Assembly: GCA_902537235.1 (NCBI GenBank)
Contig: CACBAO010000004.1
Location: forward strand, 43,200-107,199
Origin: an uncultured Alphaproteobacteria bacterium
GTDB taxonomy: Bacteria > Pseudomonadota > Alphaproteobacteria > Rhodobacterales > Rhodobacteraceae
DNA length: 64,000 bases
Direction of reading: 5' to 3'
The notes beneath the pieces were generated by a model, which ran no database searches, was not told the origin of the DNA, and saw only the letters and a list, made by a program, of their open reading frames with translations. Position numbers and translations under genes: made by a program. How positions within the stretch are numbered: the stretch's first letter is position 1; each line of letters opens with the position of its first letter. Positions 40,078 through 50,236 of this stretch are shown piece by piece.

Positions 40078-40566
40078 ATGGCTTTACATTGCCCAGGCTG
40101 GATACTATGTATTTTTTGTGCAAATGCCGCTAGGGAAACACTTCTTTACTCAGCCCCTATAAATACAATAGTCAAAAAGTATTCGGTTGCAATAGATGAA
40201 CATTATTCTGAAATATCACCTGATTTTATACAAGTATGCGCAGAAAAAATGCTTGCATCACTTGTAGAAGTTGATGCAGGAAGCGCCGCAGAGGAGATAA
40301 TTCGCGGATATATCCATAAGAAAATAAAGTCCAAAGATGATGGTTCGGCCAGAAAATTATCGGGAATATTTTCGTCAGAATTTAAAGGTGAAAGAACACC
40401 AACGGGGACTGAAAAATATATTGTCACTAACTTTAGAGCTTTTTTATTTTCAATGAGATCAGGATCAAAAGGCCTTGCGCCTCCTGGCTGGCAAGTCGAT
40501 CAGGTTCAAGATTTAGATTGGGTTGGTGAAGTTATGATGCAAAAAGTATCTATAATGGATGTATAA
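40078..40566 (+). CDS. Hypothetical protein, paralog of 40733-41215
   Basis: 162 aa; shares CPxWIL N-terminus and FKGE(R/K)T...F(R/K)AF(L/V)F...LAPxxW...DW pattern with the downstream ORF. Confidence 0.75.
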   Translation: MALHCPGWILCIFCANAARETLLYSAPINTIVKKYSVAIDEHYSEISPDFIQVCAEKMLASLVEVDAGSAAEEIIRGYIHKKIKSKDDGSARKLSGIFSSEFKGERTPTGTEKYIVTNFRAFLFSMRSGSKGLAPPGWQVDQVQDLDWVGEVMMQKVSIMDV

Positions 40567-40732
40567 TAATCAGATTTATAATTCCCTTCCGATATTTTTG
40601 GCTTTTAGAAACTAGCACTCTGAGAAAATCTTTTTAAGAAAAATATCCTTACTCTCTTAATATTGATTGGATTTTCATGACTATAGTGATAAATCTTTGT
40701 TTTGCGAAACTCAAATTTTAGGTTGTTAAGTT

Positions 40733-41215
40733 ATGTCAAATTATTGCCCAGAATGGATATTGAGCGTATCTGTGGGAGTAATTGTGGGAGAAGCTCTAAC
40801 AGGCAACACTTCAATTCTGGCAAACTCCCAAAAATTTAGTGATGGCTTATCCAAACATTATGAACAAGTTAATAAAGATTTTTTAAATGATACAGCAAAC
40901 GATATAATTGCAGAGTTAAATGATATAGGAATCGATGAATTTACTGCTCGATTTGTTAAATCATTTGTATTTAACAAAATTAAATTTAAAGAAAACGGGA
41001 GTACGAGGCGGTTTAATGTATTTTTCAATCAATTCAAAGGGGAAAAAACGGCAGTAACCTCTAAAAAGCTAGTCAGCTCCTTTAAAGCATTTGTATTTAG
41101 ATGTAGGGCTCAAAAAGTATCCTTAGCGCCTAAGAGTTGGAATATACACCAAGAAGAACAAATTGATTGGCTTTTGACTTTGGTACAGCAGAATCCACCT
41201 AAGTTATCAGGATAA
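40733..41215 (+). CDS. Hypothetical protein, paralog of 40078-40566
   Basis: 160 aa; see the paralog. Confidence 0.75.
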   Translation: MSNYCPEWILSVSVGVIVGEALTGNTSILANSQKFSDGLSKHYEQVNKDFLNDTANDIIAELNDIGIDEFTARFVKSFVFNKIKFKENGSTRRFNVFFNQFKGEKTAVTSKKLVSSFKAFVFRCRAQKVSLAPKSWNIHQEEQIDWLLTLVQQNPPKLSG

Positions 41216-41354
41216 CTTTTAAACATTAATGATTTTCACGCGGTTAATATATTTCCATAGATTGATCCAATATTAGGTTTAGACATTTAATTAGCAGAAT
41301 CTGGTCTAAGTGTAGTAACATTTTGACAAATTTAAACAAGTTCAGGAGAGAATC

Positions 41355-42362
41355 ATGCCTAAATTGATTTTAAACAGGCGAGAATTCGCCATTGGAAGTG
41401 CTGCTTTGGTTACTGCAATTAGCTCTCTGCCAGTAATGGCAAGCGGCAAACTTAAGGTAGCCGGTATATATACGGTACCAACACAACAGAAATGGGTGGC
41501 TCGATTGCACCTTGCGCTTGATGCTGCAGCAAAGCGCGGTGAGATTGACTATGTGTATTCAGAAAGCACGGCTAACACTGACTATGTGAGGGTTATGCGA
41601 GAATATTGTGACAGTGGTGTAAATATGATTGTTGGAGAAGCCTTCGGCATCAGTAAAGAAGCCAGAAAAGTCGCTGATGATTACCCAGAAATTGCTTTTC
41701 TAATGGGTGATCCGTTTAAGCCACATGGAAATAATTTTTCAGTTTTTGATAATTACATACATGAACCTTGCTATTTGATGGGAATTGTTGCTGGCCATAT
41801 GACAAAAGCTAAAAAGATAGGTATGGTTGGCGGGTACGCCATCGGTGAAGTTAACAGATTATTTCATGCTTTTATGAATGGAGCAAAATCTGTCAAGCCA
41901 GATATAAAATTTAAAGTGACCTTTATTGGATCGTGGTATGACCCACCAAAAGCGAAAGAGGCCGCGTTTGCACAGATTGAGGCTGGTTGCGATATTCTTT
42001 ATGCAGAAAGAGCAGGTGTAGTTGATGCCTGTAGAGAAAAAGGCATTTTAGCATTTGGTAATGTAAATGATATGAATAAAGAAGAAAATGGTACAGACGT
42101 AGTTGTCACTTCAGCCCTTTGGCATATGGAAGGTGCGATAGACCATGCTATTGCAAAGGTAAAATCAGGAAACTTTTCTTCGGAAGAATATCACGATTGG
42201 ACTATGATGGCCAAAGGGGGTGCATCTCTAGCTCCATATTACGAGTTTGAAAGTAAGATACCTTCTTCAGTTAAAGAGAAAGTAGCTACCCTTGCGGATA
42301 ACATAAAGAGGGGTAAGTTTACGGTAGAAATAAATGATGCCGAACCAAAGTCTACCTTCTAA
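41355..42362 (+). CDS. BMP-family ABC transporter substrate-binding protein (PnrA-like, nucleoside type)
   Basis: Signal peptide; LKVAGIYTVPTQQKWVARLHLALDAA...YDPPKAKEAAFAQIEAGCDILYAERAG. Confidence 0.9.
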   Translation: MPKLILNRREFAIGSAALVTAISSLPVMASGKLKVAGIYTVPTQQKWVARLHLALDAAAKRGEIDYVYSESTANTDYVRVMREYCDSGVNMIVGEAFGISKEARKVADDYPEIAFLMGDPFKPHGNNFSVFDNYIHEPCYLMGIVAGHMTKAKKIGMVGGYAIGEVNRLFHAFMNGAKSVKPDIKFKVTFIGSWYDPPKAKEAAFAQIEAGCDILYAERAGVVDACREKGILAFGNVNDMNKEENGTDVVVTSALWHMEGAIDHAIAKVKSGNFSSEEYHDWTMMAKGGASLAPYYEFESKIPSSVKEKVATLADNIKRGKFTVEINDAEPKSTF

Positions 42363-42369
42363 ATAAAAC

Positions 42370-42399
42370 ACCACTTCCATTCAATAGAGTGGGAGTGGT
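42370..42399 (+). promoter_or_regulatory. Intercistronic stem-loop between BMP binding protein and ATPase genes
   Basis: ACCACTTCCA-ttcaatagag-TGGGAGTGGT: 10-bp stem with one G-U pair; no strong T-run follows. Confidence 0.6.
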
Positions 42400-42408
42400 A
42401 TTCTAATA

Positions 42409-43917
42409 ATGACTACACTTCTAAAAGTAGAAAAAATCACAAAAAAATTCGGCAATCTTTATGCCAATGACCAAATTAGCTTTGAAGTAAAAAAGAGCGA
42501 AGTGTTGGCAATTCTCGGTGAAAATGGAGCTGGTAAAACTACCCTTATGAATATCCTTTTCGGTCACTATACACCCGATTCTGGAAACGTAAATTTTGAA
42601 GGAAATGCAATAGAATTTGGTAATACTAATAATGCCATAAAGCTTGGAATTGGAATGGTTCATCAGCACTTTACTTTAGCTGAAAATTTGACCGCTTTAG
42701 AAAATATTATTATAGGCAGACAATCAATCTTCTCCCTGACTCTACCCAAAAGGAACGCTAGAGTAAAGATCTTAGAGTTATCGAAGAAATTTGGGTTGCC
42801 TATTGATCCTGATGAACTTGTCGCAAACTTGTCGGTAAGTGAGAAACAGAGAATAGAGATTTTAAAAACTCTATTTTTGGACTGCAAACTACTAATTTTA
42901 GATGAACCTACTGCTGCTCTAACCCCTCAAGAGACAGATGCTTTATTCTCAACTATTCGTAATATGATTAAAACCGGATTATCTGTAATTTTAATTTCAC
43001 ATAAACTCAATGAAATACTCGCGGTCAGCGATAGGATAATTGTATTGAGAAACGGTTCCTCTGTCGGCGAAATCGATACTAATTCCACTGACAGAGAAAA
43101 AATTGCTGAAATGATAGTTGGAAAAAAAATAGATTATCCTAAGAAAACAAAAATACCCAAGAAATCAAAGGTCTTAAGCTTAATAGATGTCTCTTACAAA
43201 AAACCAGACGCGCCAAACTTAAGCAAAGTAAATCTAGATTTATATGGTGGTCAAATACTAGGAATTGCGGGTGTTGCAGGAAATGGTCAAACCACATTAG
43301 CAAAAATCCTTTCAGGGCATTTTAAACCAACTCAGGGAAAGATAATCTTTGAAGAGGCTAAAAGTGTGCATACATCGCCAAAATCATTTATGGATTTGGG
43401 AGTTGCCTACATACCTGAAGATCGCAATAGTGATGGAATAGTTGGAGATATGGAAATATGGGAAAATGCTATAATGACCGAAATGGATGATCCATTCTTG
43501 AGAAATAGCCTTGGAATTATTAACAAAAAGACATCGTTTGATAGAAGTGAAAATCTCTGTGAAACTTATGACGTAAGGATGCAGTCGATAAGACAACGAA
43601 GCAGATTGCTTTCTGGTGGAAACGTACAAAAGCTTCTATTAGGGCGTTGGCTCATGAGAAAACCTAAAATAATAATCGCTTGTCAACCAACCCGTGGACT
43701 TGATGAGGGCGCGATAGCTTCTATCCAGAAACTACTTCTTGAAGCCCAACAGAATGGTTCAGCAATCATTTTAATATCAGAGGACCTAGATGAACTGCTG
43801 ACCATTTCTGATGACATTTCGGTTATGTATAAAGGTATGTTATCTAATCCAACAGAATCTAGTTCTACAAATAAACTTTCTATTGGACTTCAAATGGCAG
43901 GTGACGGTTTCTTATGA
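42409..43917 (+). CDS. ABC transporter ATP-binding protein with two nucleotide-binding domains (nucleoside/BMP type)
   Basis: GENGAGKTTLMNILFG, LSVSEKQRIEILKTL, second NBD AGVAGNGQTTLAKILSG, LLSGGNVQKLLLGRWL. Confidence 0.93.
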   Translation: MTTLLKVEKITKKFGNLYANDQISFEVKKSEVLAILGENGAGKTTLMNILFGHYTPDSGNVNFEGNAIEFGNTNNAIKLGIGMVHQHFTLAENLTALENIIIGRQSIFSLTLPKRNARVKILELSKKFGLPIDPDELVANLSVSEKQRIEILKTLFLDCKLLILDEPTAALTPQETDALFSTIRNMIKTGLSVILISHKLNEILAVSDRIIVLRNGSSVGEIDTNSTDREKIAEMIVGKKIDYPKKTKIPKKSKVLSLIDVSYKKPDAPNLSKVNLDLYGGQILGIAGVAGNGQTTLAKILSGHFKPTQGKIIFEEAKSVHTSPKSFMDLGVAYIPEDRNSDGIVGDMEIWENAIMTEMDDPFLRNSLGIINKKTSFDRSENLCETYDVRMQSIRQRSRLLSGGNVQKLLLGRWLMRKPKIIIACQPTRGLDEGAIASIQKLLLEAQQNGSAIILISEDLDELLTISDDISVMYKGMLSNPTESSSTNKLSIGLQMAGDGFL

Positions 43918-44990
43918 TAAAATTTAGACTTGAAGAAAGAGCTAACAGCCCCTATTGGCTAATCATATTATCTCCCTTCATAGCAATATTGGTAGCAATA
44001 ATATTAGCCGGCATTTTGATTGTTCTTGCAGGTGCAAATCCATTTCAATCTTATTATCAGTTAATTATTGGGGCCTTTGGATCAAAAAACTCGGTCGCGG
44101 AGACGCTCGCTCGAGCAACTCCAATAATTTTGACAGGCCTTGCTGCTTCAATCGCGTTTAGAGCAAAATTTTGGAATATAGGTGCGGAGGGCCAATTATA
44201 TTTTGGAGCGTTGGCAACAACATTTTTTGGTACTGGATTAGTTGTTCTACCAAGCATCTTGATGATCCCCTTCTTGTTTATTATGGGAGCTCTTGCTGGT
44301 GGGTTACTCCTTTTACCTCTAGTACTTTTGAAACTTTATTATAAAGTCGATGAGGTCGTGACAACTTTACTATTAAACTTTGTTGTGGTTTTGCTTGTAA
44401 GCTATTTATTAGAAGGCCCCTGGAAGGACCCCATGTCATTGGGTTGGCCCCAAGGAAAGTCAGTAATTGAAGAAGGTGTATTACCCCAAATTCTTTCCAA
44501 AACCAGGCTTCACCTTGGATTTATTATTTCAATCTTTTTTGCTTTTTCTATTTGGTTTATTTTGAGCAAAACTGTTATCGGGTATCGAATCAAGTCAGTT
44601 GGTTTAAATGCTGCAGCTGCTTCGCACGCAGGGGTGCCAATTTTTAAAACAGTATTGGTTGTAGCACTTCTTAGTGGCGGGATGGCTGGAATGGCAGGAG
44701 TGACTGAGACCGCAGGCTTAAAAGGGTATCTTACTTTAGACCTATCCCCTGGCTTTGGATACGCAGGAATAGCTGTTGCAATGCTCGCAAATCTCAATCC
44801 TATCGGGGTGATATTTTCAGGTGTCTTTTTAGCATCAATTTATGTTGGTGCGGATGCAATGAGTAGAGCGATGAACGTACCTACTTATTTGGCAGATGTC
44901 ATAGTTGCATTGACTGTGCTGTGCATACTATTAAGCCTTGTATTCGTGCACTACAAAATATTGTTTTTCGGGGCAAAAAAGTATGATTGA
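43914..44990 (+). CDS. ABC transporter permease (nucleoside type)
   Basis: FWNIGAEGQLYFGALATTFFG signature of BMP-linked permeases. Confidence 0.92.
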   Translation: MIKFRLEERANSPYWLIILSPFIAILVAIILAGILIVLAGANPFQSYYQLIIGAFGSKNSVAETLARATPIILTGLAASIAFRAKFWNIGAEGQLYFGALATTFFGTGLVVLPSILMIPFLFIMGALAGGLLLLPLVLLKLYYKVDEVVTTLLLNFVVVLLVSYLLEGPWKDPMSLGWPQGKSVIEEGVLPQILSKTRLHLGFIISIFFAFSIWFILSKTVIGYRIKSVGLNAAAASHAGVPIFKTVLVVALLSGGMAGMAGVTETAGLKGYLTLDLSPGFGYAGIAVAMLANLNPIGVIFSGVFLASIYVGADAMSRAMNVPTYLADVIVALTVLCILLSLVFVHYKILFFGAKKYD

Positions 44991-45930
44991 ATTTATTGAG
45001 ATTATTTTTACCGCCGGGTTTTGGGCGGCAACCATAAGAATAGCGTGCCCTTTGATACTCGCCACAATTGGAGAAGTATTATGTGAACGTGCGGGAGTTT
45101 TGAATCTGGGTATAGAGGGAATTATGTCGATAGGAGCAATGGTTGGATGGATGACTGTGTTTCTTGGAGCAGACCTATATACCGGAATATTGGCTGCTCT
45201 TATTATCGGGGGTATTTTCGGCCTTATCCATGCTATCTTTACTGTCTATTTAGGTGCCTCCCAGCATGTTACAGGTATTGGTATAACAATGTTGGCATCT
45301 TCACTAGGATTTTTTTGCTTCAAGCTCATTTTACCCGCGTCTACCACGCCCCCTAAAATCAAACCATTCCAACCCATTGATATTCCTTTTTTGTCAGAGC
45401 TGCCATTTTTAGGTCCAGCATTTTTTCAGCACACGCCATTTACATATTTGGCAATTTTAGTAGTAATATTTGCGTTTTGGTTAATGAACTCCACACCGCT
45501 AGGCCTTTCAATAAAAATGGCTGGCGAAAATCCCATGGCACTTGAAGCTCAGGGAATTGATGTGTTTTTAGTGAGGACGATTGCCGTAGTACTGGGCAGT
45601 GCTTTGATGGCAGTTGGTGGGGCTTACTTAACTTTGTCTGCATTTGATGCTTTTTATTTTGGAATGATAAATGGAAGAGGATGGATTGCTATTGCTTTAG
45701 TAATATTTGCATCTTGGAAACCTGAAAGAGCTCTTATGGGAGCACTTCTTTTTGCTGGTCTGGATGCCTACCAAGTTAGAGCTCAACAATTGGCAGGAGC
45801 TATTATTCCTTATCAATTTTTTCTAATGCTTCCTTTTTTGTTGAGTATTGTTGCAATGGTAATTGCAGCCAAAAGAACAAGGTATCCGAAGGCACTCTTG
45901 ATCCCATTCCGACGTGGTGAAAGACATTAA
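44938..45930 (+). CDS. ABC transporter permease (nucleoside type)
   Basis: ERAGVLNLGIEGIMSIGAMVG; likely start ATG 44983 overlapping the previous stop. Confidence 0.92.
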   Translation: MYSCTTKYCFSGQKSMIEFIEIIFTAGFWAATIRIACPLILATIGEVLCERAGVLNLGIEGIMSIGAMVGWMTVFLGADLYTGILAALIIGGIFGLIHAIFTVYLGASQHVTGIGITMLASSLGFFCFKLILPASTTPPKIKPFQPIDIPFLSELPFLGPAFFQHTPFTYLAILVVIFAFWLMNSTPLGLSIKMAGENPMALEAQGIDVFLVRTIAVVLGSALMAVGGAYLTLSAFDAFYFGMINGRGWIAIALVIFASWKPERALMGALLFAGLDAYQVRAQQLAGAIIPYQFFLMLPFLLSIVAMVIAAKRTRYPKALLIPFRRGERH

Positions 45931-47221
45931 AAAAGGGAGAAATTACATGGCTGATTTATTAGTAAGAAATTGCTTATTATCAAAAAACAAAGACCCTCAA
46001 GACATTTTAATTAGGGGAGGAGTTATTAAAGACATAGCATCAAAAATTACAGCAGATAATATCCCCGTCATAGACGCTGATTTTCACTTTGTTACTGCCC
46101 CATTTGTTGACAGTCACTTTCATATGGATGCAACACTAAGCTACGGCCTTCCCCGTTTAAATAAAAGTGGGACGTTGCTAGAAGGCATCAAATTGTGGGG
46201 AGAATTGAAACCAAATCTTACTGCTGATGCCGTAAAGGAACGAGCCTTGAAATTCTGCAAGTGGGCAATAGCTAGGGGAACCTTAGCAATTCGAAGTCAT
46301 GTAGATGTCTCTGGCCAAAACCTAGTTGGAGTTGAAGCACTCCTAGATGTTAGAGAAACGATGAAGGGTTTAATTGATATACAGTTGGTTGCTTTTCCAC
46401 AAGATGGATTACTCAGAGCCAATTGTTTGGACAATTTGACAGCAGCGCTTGACATGGGAGTTGACGTAGTTGGTGGAATTCCTCACTTTGAGAGAACCAT
46501 GGAGGAGGGTCATGAGTCTATTCGTATACTATGTGAGATTGCCGAAAAGCGCGGGCTTCTTACAGACCTGCATTGCGATGAAACAGATGACCCTATGTCA
46601 AGATACGCTGAAAAACTTGCATTGGAAACTATAAGGCTTGGGCTAAAGGGCCGAGTGGCCGGTTCTCACCTTACCTCAATGCATTCAATAGATAATTACT
46701 ATTTCACAAAGCTTATCTCATTACTTGTTGAAGCTGATCTAAATATTATCGCTAACCCCTTAATAAATATTACGATTCAAGGAAGACAAGATAATTACCC
46801 TAAGAGAAGGGGATTAACTAGAATACCAGAACAAATCAATGCGGGTCTAAAGGTGGCATTTGGACATGATTGCGTTATGGATCCTTGGTATCCACTAGGC
46901 TCCCATGATATGCTAGAGGTAGCACACATGGCCTTACACTGCTGTCATATGACAGGAATTGATGACATGATATCATGCTTTGATGCGGTAACGACCAATG
47001 CGGCCTCTATACTTCATTTAGATAATTATGGTATAAATAAGGGATCAAATGGAGATTTGGTAATTTTGCAATGTAAAGATCCCATAGAAGCCATAAGACT
47101 TAAGCCAGCAAGGCTATTTGTTGTTAGACGTGGAAAAGTTATAAGCTCTACCAGTCCAGTAAACTATGAACTAAACTTAGGCTCAAAAATAGAAAGAGAA
47201 GATTTGCTTTTCAAAGGCTAG
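45914..47221 (+). CDS. Cytosine deaminase-like amidohydrolase (CodA family)
   Basis: PFVDSHFHMDATLSYG, DLHCDETDDP, FGHDCVMDPWYPLGSHDMLEVAHMALH; probable start at MADLLVRN, near 45947. Confidence 0.88.
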   Translation: MVKDIKKGRNYMADLLVRNCLLSKNKDPQDILIRGGVIKDIASKITADNIPVIDADFHFVTAPFVDSHFHMDATLSYGLPRLNKSGTLLEGIKLWGELKPNLTADAVKERALKFCKWAIARGTLAIRSHVDVSGQNLVGVEALLDVRETMKGLIDIQLVAFPQDGLLRANCLDNLTAALDMGVDVVGGIPHFERTMEEGHESIRILCEIAEKRGLLTDLHCDETDDPMSRYAEKLALETIRLGLKGRVAGSHLTSMHSIDNYYFTKLISLLVEADLNIIANPLINITIQGRQDNYPKRRGLTRIPEQINAGLKVAFGHDCVMDPWYPLGSHDMLEVAHMALHCCHMTGIDDMISCFDAVTTNAASILHLDNYGINKGSNGDLVILQCKDPIEAIRLKPARLFVVRRGKVISSTSPVNYELNLGSKIEREDLLFKG

Positions 47222-47232
47222 TCTTTTTTTTT

Positions 47233-48453
47233 ATGAATATCCGTGTTTTATTTGAGATTTGGCAAACTAATGCCTTTACAATTTTGTTTCTTGCAGGCTT
47301 CCTTACAAGCGTTGCCCGATGGTTCGAAGTGTTCTTGTTTTCAGTAATTGCATGGAAACTCACCGGAAACGCTTCAATAGCAGCACTTTTAATAATGCTG
47401 AGGTTGCTAGGTGTTGCAGCAACAGGAGTAACTTTTAGCTTTGCTGGCGCATTTGTCGTGAGAAAAAAAGTTGTTTTGGGTGCAAGTTTAATCTGTTCTT
47501 TATGCTCATTATTTGTTTTTGTATACTCACAAATAGGACTAAACATTAATGTTTTTTTATTGGGTCTACTATCAATTTTGAGTGGCTCACTATGGAGCAT
47601 CGATTTTTCATTTCGAAGGCCTATGCTTGCTGATTCCCTTCCCGACAATTTAATTTCAGCCGGGGTTTCTTTAGATGTTTTATCTAGTCACGCGACAAGA
47701 ATATTGGGACCTTTAATTGGTGGTATTTTTTTGACCTATTTTGATCTGAATGCGGGTGTTTTTTTTGTATTTCTTCTCTATGCACTGTCAGTTTTTTTAG
47801 TTTCTACCCAAAAAGAAGATGCATTAACAACTAATTCAAATAGCTATACTCAATCACTTCTAAAAGTTATTGGACAGACAAGAGATAATGTCAATTTGTT
47901 ATCTGTAATATCTCTAACTTTCGTTTTCAATATTTTTGCCCTCCCATTCATCGCATTGATAAGTCTATTGCTTATTGAAAAATTTAATCCAAACGAATTA
48001 TATATCGGGGTGTTTACGTCCTTGGAAGGAATTGGAGCTCTATTAGGAGGAACGGCTATAACAGTTATTGCAATCAAAAGAAAATTGATTAGCTTTATAT
48101 CTTTCCTGACAATTATTTTGCTATCTATATCTCTATCTGCGTCAAGCAACTCGATTTCTATGTATCTTTTCTCTATATTAATTTTTGGAACGGCTACTGC
48201 TTGTTATTCAGCATTACAAAGTACCATAATCTATATTAATTCCACTCCAGAGCTTCGTTCCTCTACTTTCAGTTTGCTTACAATAGCTATTGGCTGTGGC
48301 GCACTCGGTTCGCTAAACATTTATTTAATGTCAGATTTCTTCACCACTGAAGAGATTTCTAAATTTATGGCAATCGAAGGATTACTGGTGGGTTTGTTTT
48401 TTATAATTATAGCCTCAGTACGGTTCCCAATATCCAAATTTTTTGAAAAGTAA
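47233..48453 (+). CDS. MFS transporter
   Basis: About 12 TM; MFS_3/EntS-like organisation. Confidence 0.85.
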   Translation: MNIRVLFEIWQTNAFTILFLAGFLTSVARWFEVFLFSVIAWKLTGNASIAALLIMLRLLGVAATGVTFSFAGAFVVRKKVVLGASLICSLCSLFVFVYSQIGLNINVFLLGLLSILSGSLWSIDFSFRRPMLADSLPDNLISAGVSLDVLSSHATRILGPLIGGIFLTYFDLNAGVFFVFLLYALSVFLVSTQKEDALTTNSNSYTQSLLKVIGQTRDNVNLLSVISLTFVFNIFALPFIALISLLLIEKFNPNELYIGVFTSLEGIGALLGGTAITVIAIKRKLISFISFLTIILLSISLSASSNSISMYLFSILIFGTATACYSALQSTIIYINSTPELRSSTFSLLTIAIGCGALGSLNIYLMSDFFTTEEISKFMAIEGLLVGLFFIIIASVRFPISKFFEK

Positions 48454-48533
48454 AATTTGAAGAACTTTAATTTTTATTAGGTAATTAGTTGAAAAATGCT
48501 GTATTGCATTCTATTTTGCTGTAACTTTAAGAA

Positions 48534-50204
48534 ATGATTGTGAAGGATAAGCACACAAAATATAAGCCATCAGACCCAGTATCTTTGGATAAAAGAACTT
48601 GGCCCAATAAAGCTATAAAAAAACCTCCAATTTGGTGTAGCGTTGACCTAAGAGATGGCAACCAAGCCTTGGTAGAACCAATGGATACATCCCGTAAGCT
48701 TAGGATGTTCAAAACGTTAGTCTCTATGGGCTTTAAAGAGATTGAGATCGGGTTCCCATCTGCCTCTGACACAGACTTTCAATTTTGTCGACACCTAGTA
48801 GATAATGACCTAATACCAAATAATGTGACAGTACAGGTACTCACACAAGCTAGAGAACACCTAATTGATAAGACATTTGAAGCTTTAAAGGGTTGCAAGT
48901 CGGCAATTTTACATCTTTATAACTCAGTATCAACTTTGCAGCGTAAGGTTGTTTTTAAACAAGATAAAGAGGGAGTTAAGAAAATTGCAGAAGATGGTGC
49001 AGAAATGGTCTTTGAGAGATTAAAGCATTTGCCGGATACTGCACTGACCCTTCAATATTCTCCAGAAAGTTTCACGGGAACTGAACTAGATTATGCACTC
49101 GATGTTTGTGAAACTGTATTGGATTGCTGGAAGGCATCAAAACAAAACAAAGTAATAATTAATTTGCCAGCAACGGTAGAGATGTCGACCCCGAACATTT
49201 ATGCAGATCAAATTGAATGGATGAGCAATAATTTCACAGATAGAGATAGGGTTATATTATCGTTACATCCCCATAACGATAGAGGAACAGGAGTTGCTGC
49301 AACTGAGCTTGGCTTACTGGCGGGAGCCGATAGAGTTGAAGGAACACTGTTTGGCAATGGGGAGCGAACAGGAAACGTCGATATAGTAACTTTAGGACTA
49401 AACATGTTTACCCAAGGTGTTGATCCAGAACTAGATTTTTCTGATATCAATAAACTTATTGAGACTGCGGAGTTTTGCAACCAACTACCTGTACACCAGC
49501 GTCATCCCTATGCGGGGCTCTTGGTCCATACCGCATTCTCAGGTAGTCATCAGGATGCTATTAGAAAAGGGATGGAAGCAATTTCAAAGTCTAATGACCC
49601 TCATTGGGAGGTTCCATATTTGCCAATTGATCCCAGTGATATTGGTAGAACTTATGAAGCAATAATTAGAGTGAATTCGCAGTCAGGAAAGGCTGGTTCT
49701 GCTTGGTTGTTAGAACAAGAACACAACATTAATATACCAAGGGGAGCTCAAATTCAGTTTAGCCAAGCAGTTCAGAGCATAGCTGACGAGTCAGGCAAAG
49801 AAATAACTTCAGATATGATTTGGAGTATATTTGAGCAAGAATTTTTGAAAAAAGGAAAGTTTTCTCTTCTCAAATTTAAAAGTAAGAAAATGTCAAACGC
49901 TGATAACACTGAATTTATTGAGGCGACTATAGAACATAACGGGGAAAAAATAAAAATTTCTTCAACAGGCAACGGTCCAATAAGTGCTTTTGTAAATGCG
50001 ATGAGAGATACTTTCAAGCTAACTTTTATGCTTAATGATTTCGGTCAAAACACAAGAAGCTCTGGGTCCTCTGCTGAAGCAGCAGCCTACATAGAAATTA
50101 AGGTTCCAGATGAAAATGGGCAAAGTGTGTTCGGTGTAGGGATAGATACGTCCATAACTCTGGCCCCAATCAAGGCCGTAATAAGCGCTATAAACAGAAT
50201 ATAA
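48534..50204 (+). CDS. leuA: 2-isopropylmalate synthase
   Basis: WCSVDLRDGNQALVEPMD, LHPHNDRGTGVAATELGLLAGADRVEGTLFGNGERTGNVDI; C-terminal LeuA allosteric domain, 556 aa. Confidence 0.95.
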   Translation: MIVKDKHTKYKPSDPVSLDKRTWPNKAIKKPPIWCSVDLRDGNQALVEPMDTSRKLRMFKTLVSMGFKEIEIGFPSASDTDFQFCRHLVDNDLIPNNVTVQVLTQAREHLIDKTFEALKGCKSAILHLYNSVSTLQRKVVFKQDKEGVKKIAEDGAEMVFERLKHLPDTALTLQYSPESFTGTELDYALDVCETVLDCWKASKQNKVIINLPATVEMSTPNIYADQIEWMSNNFTDRDRVILSLHPHNDRGTGVAATELGLLAGADRVEGTLFGNGERTGNVDIVTLGLNMFTQGVDPELDFSDINKLIETAEFCNQLPVHQRHPYAGLLVHTAFSGSHQDAIRKGMEAISKSNDPHWEVPYLPIDPSDIGRTYEAIIRVNSQSGKAGSAWLLEQEHNINIPRGAQIQFSQAVQSIADESGKEITSDMIWSIFEQEFLKKGKFSLLKFKSKKMSNADNTEFIEATIEHNGEKIKISSTGNGPISAFVNAMRDTFKLTFMLNDFGQNTRSSGSSAEAAAYIEIKVPDENGQSVFGVGIDTSITLAPIKAVISAINRI

Positions 50205-50236
50205 TCTTCTGGTTAAAGCATTAAACAAATACAGTA

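Noticed and set aside
40600-40680. CTGAGA-containing stretch considered as a TPP riboswitch
   Set aside because: Other conserved TPP elements (for example the P4/P5 side GAACCTG...) are missing and the downstream gene is not thiamin-related.
47211-47648. 145-aa minus-strand ORF
   Set aside because: Antisense to an MFS transporter; no homology signature.
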